DNA of 64,000 nt from Bathynomus jamesi (GCA_023014485.1 JAJOZX010003321.1:234001-298000), one strand, 5' to 3'. Shown: positions 31,936 to 42,225, counted from the first letter of the stretch. Notes: a model not told the origin generated them from the sequence alone. Program-made: numbers and translations.

Positions 31936-32138
31936 GGAGCTATTGAAGAATAGGGACCCCAGCCTTCTTTAGTTAGGCTTATAAGGCTAACTAACGAAAA
32001 TATCACGACCTAACCTAACCAATCGTTAGGTTAACTGTACACCCTTGACAATTGGTTAGGTTAGGTCATGATATTTTCGTTAGTTAGCCTTGTAAAGCTA
32101 ACTAAAGAAGGCTGGGGTCCCTATTCTTCAATAGCTCC
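31936..32138. mobile_element. Foldback family F, copy 4, with 8-bp duplication
   Basis: AATATATC flanks both sides (31928-31935, 32139-32146). Ends GGAGCTATTGAAGAATAGGG and complement are a perfect inverted repeat, and the arms stay nearly identical for most of their length. Confidence 0.93.
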
Positions 32139-32361
32139 AATATATCTTAATTCTTTACCCCAATATATACTATCGTACCTCAGCCATTATGTCCTGCTTT
32201 ACATATGTAATGTATTCTATGTAATGCATTATAAACTGAGTGAATTAGTGAGAGGAACTTAATGCATGTACGTGGGCTGGAGTTCAGGTGTTACAGGTTT
32301 CCTCACCCCGCATCTAACCCGAAGGCATCGATTCTGTCGAACACACCACAAAATTGCTGAT

Positions 32362-32472
32362 AATGATCTACAGATGCTAAGGCTAACAAAGACGCTAAGA
32401 TCCACTTTAAGGTGAGCAAATGATGATGATGATGATCATCATCATCATGATATATATATATATATATATATA
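32362..32472. repeat. Repeat A fragment with (GAT)n and (TA)n
   Basis: GATCTACAGATGCTAAGGC to CCACTTTAAGGTGAGC matches the start of repeat A. A (GATGAT)n/(ATCATC)n palindromic run follows, then (TA)n to 32472. Confidence 0.75.
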
Positions 32473-34035
32473 TGAAAATTATTTCACGAAAGTAACACGT
32501 GAAAAATATTTATGATGAATAAAACCACGAAGAAAAGGAAACACAGAGTGGTGCTCAAGCGCTTTCGTCTAATGACATCCTCAGGAACACTGAAGTAAAT
32601 GAGTTCAGGACTATATATAGGTTACAAAAAAAAATAAAAAAAATATATATATATATATAATAAATATAGAAATAAAAATTGTGGGAGGAGCATACAAATT
32701 TGTAAGGAAAACTACCAATTTTAGCACTTTGCCCGAATTCAACACAAGATCAAATGGATTGTTTACAACTAGTTTTATAGATAATGCCTGAATGATATAT
32801 AGGTCACAAAAAAATAAAAAATAAAAATAAATTGAAAAATAAAAATTGTAAGAGGAGCATACAAATTTATAAGGGAAAATTACCAAAGTTTTAGCACTCT
32901 GCCCTTCTTGTCTAAATCCGTTCTGAACGAATTCAAAACAACGGGATCGAGTTGAAAAAGACCTTTGCTCATGTTAAAGTTATTTGTAAGTTGGATAATA
33001 GCAGACTCAAGAATATTTCTATTAACAATGTTGCTAGAGTGAAACAAAACTGAAGCATTATTCCAATCAATACAATGGGATAACTCTGACAAATGGACAA
33101 AAAGGGCACTGGACGACTGTCCCGTTCTAACGGAATATTGATGCTGTTTTACACGCGTGTGCAAATCCTTTCCCGTCTGACCAATGTAAAAGGAATCACA
33201 TTGTTTACAACCAATTTTATAGATAATGCCTGAATTATTGGTAGGGCTATTTTTTACTATGATATTTTTCACAATATTGTTATATGAAAATACTACATTA
33301 ATATCCAAAAGTTTACGTACATTAGCAATGCCTAAAACGCCCGGGAAAAATGGAAGTACTAAAATATTCTTTGACAAAGTGCGAGTGTTATTATTCACAC
33401 GATAGAAGGTTCGTTTTGCCTTGTTAAGACAAGATTCCATAAACGCAGGTGGGTAGCACAGATCACTTCCAATACCGTTGATTTTTTCCAATTCGGCATC
33501 GATGTATTCCGGACTGGCGATCCTAAGAGCGCGGAGAAACATTGAAGAAAATATGGCCTTCTTAAGAGGGGTGTCATGTCCAGAGTAAAAGTGTACGTAG
33601 GACAAAGTGTTTGTTTTTTTCCGATAGATACTAAACTTAAAACCTGGGCTTTCCCTATGTACACGCACATCCAAAAACGGGATTGAGTTGTCTTGTTCCA
33701 CTTCTAAAGTAAACTTAATGGAGGGGACTTGATCGTTTAACTGAAGGAGGAAGTCATCCAGGTCATGATTCATGGGCCAGATACACAAAATATCGTCGAC
33801 GTACCGCAACCATGTGATGCCGACCCCCAGGATTCTTGGAATGTAAGTAATTTCGAAAAACTCCATATAAATATTGGTGAGGAGGGGCGACAAGGGGTTG
33901 CCTATGGCCATCCCAAAAACCTGTTGATAATACTCGCTACTGAAAGTGAATTTACAGTCTTTGATGCAAAGCTTAATAAGTTCCAAAACGATGTGTGCAG
34001 GTAGTGGCAGGTCGTACTTATGTAATTCTCGGAAA
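32473..34035 (-). mobile_element. Penelope-like element, copy 2
   Basis: The most complete copy: C-terminal half of the RT, GIY-YIG endonuclease, 3' region and hammerhead-like motif. Its 5' side ends at 34035, where an inverted third copy starts. The 3' region has a local direct duplication (AGGAGCATACAAATTTGTAA at about 32687 and 32855). Confidence 0.92.
32551..32590 (-). ncRNA. Hammerhead-like ribozyme motif, copy 2
   Basis: Same core as the other copies with all three helices present: stem I GUGUUC/GAGCAC, CUGAGGA, stem II GUC/GAC, GAAA, AAGCGCUU. It lies 290 bp downstream of the ORF stop in the sense orientation. Confidence 0.62.
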
Positions 34036-34037
34036 AA
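32880..34037 (-). CDS. Penelope-like RT/GIY-YIG polyprotein, 5' truncated
   Basis: Open frame of about 385 element-derived residues; the first 11 codons of the frame belong to the neighbouring inverted copy. RT part: FGMAIGNPLSPLLTNIYMEF (motif B-like), the catalytic YVDD in TWLRYVDDILCIWPM and VEQDNSIPFLDV. Endonuclease part: GIIYKIGCKQCDSFYIGQTG, the GIY-YIG core with the Penelope-type CxxC inserted, followed by the LHTRVKQHQ catalytic Arg/His region. C-terminus ends GRVLKLW. Family role: reverse transcription and target cleavage for retroposition. The N-terminal RT half is missing, so it is not autonomous. No internal stop over 1.15 kb suggests a fairly recent insertion. Confidence 0.93.
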   Translation of the reverse strand, partial: FFRELHKYDLPLPAHIVLELIKLCIKDCKFTFSSEYYQQVFGMAIGNPLSPLLTNIYMEFFEITYIPRILGVGITWLRYVDDILCIWPMNHDLDDFLLQLNDQVPSIKFTLEVEQDNSIPFLDVRVHRESPGFKFSIYRKKTNTLSYVHFYSGHDTPLKKAIFSSMFLRALRIASPEYIDAELEKINGIGSDLCYPPAFMESCLNKAKRTFYRVNNNTRTLSKNILVLPFFPGVLGIANVRKLLDINVVFSYNNIVKNIIVKNSPTNNSGIIYKIGCKQCDSFYIGQTGKDLHTRVKQHQYSVRTGQSSSALFVHLSELSHCIDWNNASVLFHSSNIVNRNILESAIIQLTNNFNMSKGLFQLDPVVLNSFRTDLDKKGRVLKLW

Positions 34038-34041
34038 CGAA

Positions 34042-34593
34042 CCTTCTATCGTGTGAATAATAACACTCACACTTTGTCAAAGAATATTTTAGTACTTCCA
34101 TTTTTCCCGGGCTTTTTAGGCATTGCTAATGTACTTAAACTTTTGGATATTAATGTAGTATTTTCATATAACAATATTGTGAAAAATATCATAGTAAAAA
34201 ATAGTCCTACCAATAATTCAGGCATTATCTATAAAATTGGTTGTAAACAATGTGATTCCTTTTACATTGGTCAGACGGGAAAGGATTTGCACACGCGTGT
34301 AAAACAGCATCAATATTCCGTTAGAACGGGACAGTCGTCCAGTGCCCTTTTTGTCCATTTGTCAGAGTTATCTCATTGTATTGATTGGAATAATGCTTCA
34401 GTTTTGTTTCACTCTAGCAACATTGTTAATAGAAATATTCTTGAGTCTGCTATTATCCAACTTACAAATAACTTTAACATGGTGCAAAGGTCTTTTTCAA
34501 CTCGATCCCGTTGTTTTGAATTCGTTCAGAACGAATTTAGACAAGAAGGGCAGAGTGCTAAAACTTTGGCAAGTTTCCCTTATAAATTTGTAG
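34042..34593 (+). pseudogene. Penelope ORF C-terminal part, copy 3
   Basis: Encodes the GIY-YIG region (GIIYKIGCKQCDSFYIGQTG) and HLSELSHCIDWNNASVLFHS. A one-base change near 34480 shifts the frame, after which GLFQLDPVVLNSFRTNLDKK and the GRVLKLW end continue in another frame. RT domain absent. Confidence 0.9.
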
Positions 34594-34857
34594 CTCCTCT
34601 TACAATTTTTATTTTTCAATTTATTTTTATTTTTTATTTTTTTTGTGACCTATATATCATTCAGGCATTATCTATAAAATTGGTTGTAAACAATCCAATT
34701 GATCTTGTGTTGAATTCGGGCAAAGTGCTAAAATTGGTAGTTTTCCTTACAAATTTGTATGCTCCTCCCACAATTTTTATTTCTATATTATATATATATA
34801 TATATATATTTTTTTTTTTGTAACCTATATATAGTCTTGAACTCTTTATTTACTTCA

Positions 34858-34897
34858 GTGTTCCTGAGGATGTCATTAGACGAAAGCGCTTGAGCAC
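34858..34897 (+). ncRNA. Hammerhead-like ribozyme motif, copy 3
   Basis: Plus-strand copy of the same 40-nt motif, identical in its core to the other two, about 265 bp after the ORF end. Copies in both orientations relative to the window but always sense to the element. Confidence 0.62.
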
Positions 34898-34934
34898 CAC
34901 TCTGTGTTTCCTTTCCTTCGTGGTTTTATTCATC

Positions 34935-34976
<42 letters not shown>

Positions 34977-35043
34977 AAGAACGACGCTTGTGTAGAAGAA
35001 CGTTCCGCACAAGATGAGGAGGGAGAACGAACAAATGAAAAAT

Positions 35044-35120
35044 GAGGTAACCACCCGGAAATCGAACCCGGGATTTTCCGATAGCCGGTCAGATATGCTA
35101 TCCACTACAGCATGGGCCTC
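35044..35120 (-). other. tRNA-like SINE head (left arm)
   Basis: Minus-strand A-box region is slightly damaged (GCTGTAGTGG) and the T-arm has a GG/TCC change. Otherwise as at 6476. Confidence 0.75.
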
Positions 35121-35279
35121 GATTAATCAGAAGTCGTAATTCTCCTACATACGAGCAGAAACCAATGCCCTGAGGGGGCACCTTCGCATGCCGTACATAT
35201 ATATACATTTTAACTGCAAACTGCCCTCAGGGCATTGGTTTCTGCTCGTATGTAGAAGAATTACGACTTCTGATTAATC

Positions 35280-35356
35280 GAGGCCCATGGTGTAGTGGAT
35301 AGCATATCTGACCGGCAATCGGAAGGTCCCGGGTTCGATTCCCGGGTGGTTACCTC
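35280..35356 (+). other. tRNA-like SINE head (right arm)
   Basis: TGGTGTAGTGG A-box, GGTTCGATTCC B-box, intact T-arm. Poor acceptor stem, so not a functional tRNA. Confidence 0.75.
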
Positions 35357-35458
35357 ATTTTTCATTTGTTCGTTCTCCCTCCTCATCTTGTGCGGAACGT
35401 TCTTCTACACAAGCGTCGTTCTTTACATTAATTATACTGTGTGTTGTTTGCAGTTAAA

Positions 35459-35494
<36 letters not shown>

Positions 35495-35497
<3 letters not shown>

Positions 35498-35977
35498 TGA
35501 TGGGACGATGCATCGCAATCGCAATCGCGATACAATCGCACATTTTTTACAATCGCAATCGCAATTGCAATCGCATTTAATGAGTGCGATTGTTGCGATT
35601 GTGAACAAAAGATTTAAATCTCTACAAAAGTTGCTATGAAAGCTGCTCTTTCATGCGTACTTAAAGGAAAGTTTAGCTAACAACAATACGGAATAATAAA
35701 TAAATAATAAATAAGTCAAAAACAGAAATGAAAACGGGTTGCGAATTAGTTGAAAACAGAATAAAAAATTGGTTTAATAATAACAATAAGTACACCTCTT
35801 TATTTGCTCTATGTAAAATTGGAATGTTAAAAAATCAAGCTAACCCTATGGTAGGTAACGCGTTTAGGTATATTTAAAGCATAAATGAGCGTTATGTGAG
35901 GCTAAAGCTAAAACATCGCAATCGCAATCGCAATCGCAACAGCGATTGTATGAAATATGACAATCGTCCCATCACTA
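35495..35977. mobile_element. hAT-like MITE with GCAATC repeats
   Basis: TAGTGATGGGACGAT and ATCGTCCCATCACTA are exact inverted ends inside TA-rich flanks. GCAATC is repeated in many copies just inside both ends (35509-35600 and 35915-35945). The first 8 bases equal those of the hAT element at 46756. Confidence 0.85.
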
Positions 35978-37240
35978 ATATATATATATATATATATATT
36001 TTATGCACGCCTGTACACTACTTTCTGTAACAATTGTGCGTGCGACTTTAGTTTAGAAGATAAGTAAATAAACATCTGTAATTACTATGTTGTGACCCTT
36101 CCATGTGCTTCATGGAGTTTGGGCAGGTGGTGCCATGGATGTGATCAGATTTTGAGTGGCGTAACGGTCCACATTTTGCCAAAGTCCAGTCAGTGTTTTT
36201 TTTAGATCTGAGTGATAGATATGTGGAAAGAAGCCTTACTTCCAAGATGCTTCCAGACTCTCTTGATTAGATTCGTATCTGGTTTATCGGGGAACCTAAG
36301 AAAGAACGCTATTCTCTTCCATTGAATAGTGTACGCGAAGTATGGCACGATACCCAGTCTTTTCGCGACACACGCGCGTTAAATTGGCTATCTCCTTTCT
36401 GAAATAGTAAAAAAAATACGGGGTGTATGCGTATAAAGTAACGCGAGTGAAGAGATAAATCCGATTTGAACTGGTTTAAACTAGTTCCAACTTGTTTTTT
36501 AACTCATAAAAACATTTTCGACACCTCTTATAAACCTTACTATGGAATATACAGTTTTTATAAAGTACGCGTAATAAATATTACTCGTTCACGTTCACTC
36601 GCGTTACTTTACACACACACACACACACGACAGTTCTCTCGGAAGGATAAATGTTTTCTCGATTTCAAACGTTCCTCAACGAATACCAAATCCTTTTTTT
36701 TGTTTTTTTGTTCATTTCATTCCAAAGCGAATCTTTAAACTATATATTACTAATAATTGTCGGATTAAAGTTAAAAATTAAGAGAATTTTTTGTACATTT
36801 TCGAACAATACAGGTTATGGTCACTTCATGGAGCTTACCATATACCCGTTTGTTGTATTATTATACTTAGTTCGTGTTACGAAGGTCAACCTTGCAAGAA
36901 AGTTGCTTTCCCCTTCGCATTATGTCAAGCTAATACGTTCTGACAGTCCATTCATGTGTCATTTTTTCTTAAGGACAATCATCGTGGTGTCTATTTACTT
37001 TTGTCTACTCTCTCTCTCTCTATGTGTATATATATATATATAGGTTGTCGAAAGATTTGTAACTTAATTTCTGTATTTAAAATGATGTACGTAGTCCGCA
37101 TTTAGAAGCGGGACCAAAAGCAACTGAACTCTGATCTTTCTCATCCTCTGTTCATCTCCTGTTTTTTGTCTTATAAAATAGTGGAGAAATATTTAAGTTT
37201 TGTCTCTCTTCTCACGAGTTTACTCTTCTTCTTCTTCTTC

Positions 37241-37272
<32 letters not shown>

Positions 37273-37304
37273 ATTAATAGTAATAATGATTATAATGGTT
37301 TGGG
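35978..37304. other. No gene; microsatellites
   Basis: (TA)n 35978-36000, (AC)n near 36612-36630, (TC)n and (TA)n near 37008-37042, (TTC)n/(TTA)n at 37227-37270. A phrase ATCATCGTGGTGTCTA recurs at 36977 and 49530, so part of this is another low-copy repeat. Confidence 0.55.
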
Positions 37305-37488
37305 TTGTTTAACCTTTTTTTCGTAATGACAAATAGTCATCATGTGACGGCGGGGACCTATAAAACTTTACGTGGGATCTGAGGTATCGGCGGGCGGGTC
37401 CATACATTATATATTATCTAGACGCAGAAGATGGTCTCACCCATCCAACCACTGAACAGACCCAACGTGTCTTTGTTTCTTCACTAAC
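37305..37488 (-). mobile_element. 5S-derived SINE, copy 2, split by a hAT element
   Basis: Shares GTCATCATGTGACGG..GG, TTACGTGGGATCTGA and CATCCAACCACTGAACAGACC with the family. The 5S-like head is interrupted by the hAT element at 37497. A weak match seems to resume after 38644. Confidence 0.72.
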
Positions 37489-37496
37489 TTCTAGAA

Positions 37497-38635
37497 CAGC
37501 GGTCTTCAACCTGGGCGATATCGCCCACTAGTGAGCGATTTGAGCTTTTAGGTGGGCGGCAAGAAAATTTATAAAATTCTTGTAAAATTCAACAAAATTT
37601 ACAATATTGTATGCAAAAAATGATCGAATGTTTCGTCAGTTGTGTCATGACAATGATGAACAATTTGTTAGGTTATTATTACACACAGAGGTCCGATGGC
37701 TCTCGAAGGGTGCATGTTTAACTCGTTTTGTTGAACTATATGAGAGCGTAGTGCAGTTTCTAGAAGACCAAAATGAAGTTGATCTTAGCCAAAAGTTAAA
37801 AATGATAAAAAATGATGCTTGTTATTTGGCAGGAATATTTAAGAAATGCAATGATTGTAATTTGCAGCTTCAAGGAGCCAATATGACACTCATGAACTGA
37901 CAAAAAGTTATCTCATTATTCATTGAAAAGCTGGATTTATTCAGTCACAATCTTTCAAAAAGGGAATTTCACCAGTTTCCAGAATTGTTATCTATTAAGG
38001 ATGACATAACAACAATTGATACACAAAGGTTTATTGATCATCTCAATAAACTTGAAACGGATTTTGAAACTCGATTCAGTGATGTTTTAACCATGGAAGT
38101 ATATGATTGGATGGTAAACCCGTTTACTGCAAATGTTACTGAAGCTGATGTAACATGTCAAGAGGGGCTATTAGAACTCAGACATGATGAGGAAAGCAAT
38201 GGAAATTTCAATAACGGTGGTTCTATGCAGCTTTGGCAAAATAAAAAGATGTCAAATGTATATCCCAATATGTGGAAAAAGATTACTGATCGCTTTTCCT
38301 ACTTCGTACCTAGTTGAATCAGGTTTTAGTGCTGTGAATCACATTCTTACCAAAAACAGGAATGCTTTAAAAATCCCTGAAAGAGGGGACATTCGTTTGT
38401 TCCTCACTAAATTCGAGCCAAACATTCGGAATTTAGTTTCCGAGCATCAAGCACAAGGATCTCACTAAATTAAAGGTAAATGCATAATGTTTTATTATAT
38501 AATATATATAATGTACCATACATAATTTTTAATATATGTTTGTTGGATTTTTAATTTTGGTGGGCGGTTGGCTAATTTATCTCACATAAAAATAGTAAAA
38601 GTGGGCGGTAGGCATAAAAAGGTTGAAGGGCACTG
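37497..38635 (+). mobile_element. hAT element with 8-bp duplication
   Basis: TTCTAGAA at 37489-37496 and 38636-38643. Ends CAGCGGTCTTCAACCT and AGGTTGAAGGGCACTG. Contains a C-terminal hAT transposase remnant. Confidence 0.95.
37607..38468 (+). pseudogene. hAT transposase C-terminal half (ZBED5/SCAND3-like)
   Basis: Frame encodes LLLHTEVRWLSKGACLTRFV, the conserved region after the catalytic His/Asp of this hAT clade, and FKKCNDCNLQLQGANMTLMN. One TGA (37898) interrupts. The same frame resumes through LLSIKDDITTIDTQRFIDHL. After a frameshift near 38290 it ends with the dimerisation segment FPTSYLVESGFSAVNHILTK. N-terminal BED finger and first catalytic region are absent. Same clade as many vertebrate and invertebrate domesticated hAT proteins, but two lesions show that this copy is dead. 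Confidence 0.88.
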
Positions 38636-38643
38636 TTCTAGAA

Positions 38644-39028
38644 TAAAAACAGAAGCATTACACTGAGTTCGAAGCTTATCCGAGCCTCACTGTACCTCCT
38701 TCCACCCATAAAAACGGTTCAAATTAGGCTTAATTTTGATGGTGTGTGTGTGTGTGTGTGTGTGTGTTGTGTGTGTGTGGAATCACGCGCGTGAGCACGC
38801 ACGTTTTATTGTATGAAACAAAACTGCAACCCCTTCCCCACCACCAACATTCGAACTCGGGACCTCGAAACATCGAAAATTTTACTTCGACGTAGTATGG
38901 TGACAGCGCTCACGACTCCTACTCAACTGATCCCGGGTTCGAATCCTGGTGGGGGTCGATCCTGAACCGTCATTCATATTGATCTGAAGCATATATATAT
39001 ATACTGTATATATGAAAAGTGAGTATAA
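38644..39028. other. (TG)n and weak tRNA-like sequence
   Basis: (TG)n at 38742-38779. GATCCCGGGTTCGAATCCTG near 38930 looks like a B-box with T-arm, and GGTGACAGCGCTC upstream is a poor A-box, so a degenerate tRNA SINE is possible. Confidence 0.4.
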
Positions 39029-39249
39029 CAGGGTGGTCCAAAAGTGAATTGTCGATCGGATTGGTTCTGTTTTAACCTCTACTTGTAACGTATCACACCT
39101 GCAAGTTTAAACTTGTAAGTGCAAATGATGGCGTCCATCCAGAGATTGTCGACAGTTGAGGTTTGTATTTCGTAAAAAAATCATTGTAAAAAAAAAAAAA
39201 ATAAATAAATAAATATATTTCACCCGATCGTATTTTCTGGCCAGCCCTG
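39029..39249. mobile_element. Mariner-like MITE remnant
   Basis: CAGGGTGGTCCAAAAGTGAA left end and CTGGCCAGCCCTG right end are an imperfect inverted pair. ATGATGGCGTCCATCCAGAG inside could be the start of a deleted transposase. Confidence 0.55.
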
Positions 39250-39593
39250 TATGATGGTTACTGAACTATCATCAAGCAACCATTATTTACCTAGTGTTTC
39301 GCGTACATGCAGAGGCAAATTCAATCTAAAACTGGCAGTTATATACATATAATAAATTAAATCCACCTGCCAATACTTATGTTTACATCCCACATTGTAG
39401 TTTTACCAAATTTCCTGTACCGTTTATCGACAAGTATGCAGGAGATATAAAACTAGAATATAAATTAGTTATCCTCAATTTAAGAAGTCTGTGAATATAT
39501 TTTAATATTTTAATTCTTCTGAGCTGCATACCAACTGTAACAAAATATTTAGAAGACATTCTATATATACCGGCATATGTTAGGGGATGATGA

Positions 39594-40095
39594 TGATCTA
39601 CAGATCTACAGAAGCTAAGGCTAACAAAGACCCTAAGATGATGATGATGATGATCTACAGATCTACAGAAGCTAAGGCTAACCAAGACCTTAAGATCCAC
39701 TCTAAGGTTAGCCCGAGAGAAAGGAAGGAGTAGGGGGTTAAGAGAAGAAAATAAGGGGTTAAGTAAGTAACAACACCTATCACTCGTGGGTTAACATTCA
39801 TTCAGAAAAAGAGAAAAAAGACTCACCATCATCATCCGCCGGCCACTGCCGACAAGTCAGAAAAATAGTCGGGGAGAATAGGAGAGGGGTGAAAGATGAA
39901 AAGAAGTAAAATAAGAACGCTTACAAACCATGCAAACACAGTCTTAACTCACTGTCATACCATGCAAACTACAAACATGCAAGAAAAGAGAGTTACAAAC
40001 ATGCAAAGTAAGGAGATGATAAGAAAAAAAAAGTAGGTAAAGTTAAACAAAAAGTGGGTTAGTTTACGCTACGAGCTACATCTACGTTCGTGTTA
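39594..40095. repeat. Dispersed repeat A, copy 2 (with partial tandem copy)
   Basis: A truncated unit at 39594-39640 and a full unit from 39655 share GATCTACAGATCTACAGAAG. (GAT)n precedes each. Matches 26708-27115 over about 400 bp. Confidence 0.85.
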
Positions 40096-40162
40096 GTCTA
40101 ATTTTTTTGATGATGATGATGATGATGATAACGACGCCTGTCGGTCTGTCTATTTTCGTTTA

Positions 40163-40300
40163 TGCAACCCTAAACCGCTAGGATAATCTGTATCAAATTT
40201 AGTGTACGCATTAAGGGAGAATCAGAGAAGGTTTTAGTAACGCACCCAGTTCTCCCTAGGTTGTGTGTTTTGGCAGGTTTTTGCTGCAAAGCCCAGCGGG
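40163..40300 (+). repeat. Repeat B, single unit
   Basis: CGCATTAAGGGAGAATCAGA and GCAGGTTTTTGCTGCAAAGC match the units at 9050-9312, directly upstream of the LINE fragment. Confidence 0.65.
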
Positions 40301-40700
40301 CGTTCTAGGATACCTTGAAACCCCAGTTCCTTCATTTGTCTATTGTCGTAACAGGCTTTCACACGACTATCCCTTATCTTCAAGTTTCAACAATACACAA
40401 CTCAATACTTCCTCTTCTCTTAACATTCTTGGTGTTTCCTTTTCTCGTGATCTTTCTTGGAATGATCACGTATATACTTTTTCTGAAACAGCTCCTAAGA
40501 GGTTAGGTATGCTGTGCCGGTTCCGCAGTTTCGTCATCCCTACTCAGTTGTTATCTCTGTACCGGGGTCTTGTCCGCCCTTGTATAATGGAGTACGCTTC
40601 TCATGTGTGGGGTAGCTAAACCCACACAGCTTTACTTGACCGGGTGGAATGAAAGGCTTTTCGTCTCATCAGTTCCCCGCCTCTTACTGACTGTCTTCCA

Positions 40701-40749
<49 letters not shown>

Positions 40750-41052
40750 AGTATCGCTATTATAACGAACACTGATCTTCTGAACTCTCTAACTGCATGC
40801 CTCCCCCTCTTTTCAGGAGAACATGCAGTACCAGACTTTCGTCACAATCTCACCCCTTTTCTGTCCAACTGTCTAACGCAAAGATTAATCGGTATTTTCA
40901 ATCTTTTATCTACTCAACCGGTCAACTCTGAACCAACATTCCTCAATCCATCTTTCCTACTCTCTATACCCTCCAGTCTTTCGAACGCAATGAGTCTAGG
41001 CATTTCGAAAACTTTGAACCTTTGTATCTTTGAACCTTCCTACATTATATAG
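40300..41052 (+). pseudogene. LINE reverse transcriptase C-terminal fragment
   Basis: SLNILGVSFSRDLSWNDHVY, then ELLSLYRGLVRP-like QLLSLYRGLVRPCIMEYASH and VWG, typical of the thumb/connection region after the RT active site in Jockey/CR1-related LINEs. The frame breaks near 40615 and an expanded (TC)n tract (40700-40747) interrupts the C-terminal part. The distal part (SNCLTQRLIGIFNLLSTQ) may be the family's Ser/Pro-rich tail. No YADD box remains. Confidence 0.8.
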
Positions 41053-41060
41053 TGTATATA

Positions 41061-41887
41061 CAGTGGCGCTCATAAGTATTCGTGCAGAGAAATATTTCAA
41101 TTATATTCGTCCTTATCTTTTGTACCATGCATAGGATAGTTATGAAAAGTTTACCGTTCGCTTGGAAAAATTTAACAAATATAAAAAATTAGTCTAACTT
41201 CAAAATATAATATAAAACATCAAAGAATTTGAGGAAAATAAAAAAGTTAAAATGCAAACGTTTTCATACATTTATTTACAAAATTATTTAATACTTTGCG
41301 TGTCCACCTTAGGCTTCAAGAATTTAAAATTTTTATCAGTAGTTGGCTGTTTGTTGATTAGAGACTGTTGGCAATTCTGAATTATAGAATTTTCTCCGTG
41401 ACTCTTCATGGAAGGCGGATGACTGTACGAGCCATTAGTAAGCAATGGTATCGTCGTGGTAAAGAGCCGTCTACAAATCTAATCGAGAATTTATGGTTTG
41501 ACTTGAAAAAGCTGTCCGCGGGAGAAACCCTTCGAATATGAATGAATTGCGACAATTTGCCAATTTTCTTTAGAAGAATGAGCTGAAATGTCTACTGAGA
41601 GATGTCGAAAAACCTCGTAGAAAAATACCCAAAAGGAATTATTGAAGGTATTCAAGCGAAAGGTGAACGCATAAAGTATTAAATAATTCTGTAAGTAAAC
41701 GTAAGAAAACTTTTTTTTAATTTTACTCAAATTTGTTGATGTTTTACATCATATGTTGGAGCTGAACTAATTTTTTTATTTGTTAAAAGTTCTTCGAAAC
41801 GAACGGCAAACTTTTTATAAATATCCTACGAATGGTACGAAAGAAAAGGATGAATATAACTAAAATATTTCTCTGTACGCGCCACTT
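41061..41887 (+). mobile_element. Tc1-like element, deleted
   Basis: CAGTGGCGCTCATAAGTATT left, and AAATATTTCTCTGTACGCGC then CACT right. The inner ends match over GCAGAGAAATATTT. Only the end of a transposase remains. Confidence 0.85.
41477..41695 (+). pseudogene. Tc1 transposase C-terminal remnant
   Basis: Contains NLIENLWFDLKK, the catalytic Glu region of a DDE Tc1 transposase, then NPSNMNELRQFANFL in a shifted frame, one stop and a basic end. Everything upstream of the third catalytic residue is missing. Confidence 0.8.
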
Positions 41888-41907
41888 TATACGTACATTG
41901 TACAGTA

Positions 41908-42225
41908 TATATGGATGTAATAGCATTGCTGACTGCAAATCCACCGGCCGCGGGTTCGATTTCTGGCAATGGCGGGCGGCGCTCAGCTCACCCAGCTGTT
42001 CAGCCTTCCATACAAAAAAATTGGTATAAATGGGTATCCTCAGTAGCTTAGTGGTTAAAACGCTGGGATGCTGCCGATCGAGAGGTCATGAGATCGATTT
42101 CCGGGCGAGGCCTTCGTAATTTCTGACGTAGTTTGGCTTCCACGTTAAGCTGTAGGAATAAGGCGGGGTGAGAAGTCGACCTTCGTCAGAATGAACAATT
42201 CGGGCGGAAGCAAAACCAAGGTCAC
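41908..42225 (+). mobile_element. Dimeric tRNA SINE
   Basis: First head degenerate but with GCGGGTTCGATTTC B-box at 41949. A linker with CACCCAGCTGTTCAGCCTTCCA follows, then a second head with A-box TAGCTTAGTGGTTA at 42041 and B-box-like GAGATCGATTTC. Tail GAATGAACAATTCGGGCGGA. Confidence 0.8.

Larger units (their letters stand above)
34036..34940 (+). mobile_element. Penelope-like element, copy 3 (inverted to copy 2)
   Basis: Homologous to the 3' 900 bp of copy 2 but on the opposite strand, joined tail-outward at 34035/34036. With copy 2 it forms large inverted arms around a 620-bp RT loop. Confidence 0.92.
34975..35460. mobile_element. Head-to-head tRNA-SINE palindrome
   Basis: Left arm (34975-35224) is the reverse complement of the SINE; right arm (35223-35460) is the same SINE forward, starting at CTGCCCTCAGGGCATTGG. 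Flanked by TA microsatellites on both sides. Confidence 0.88.
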
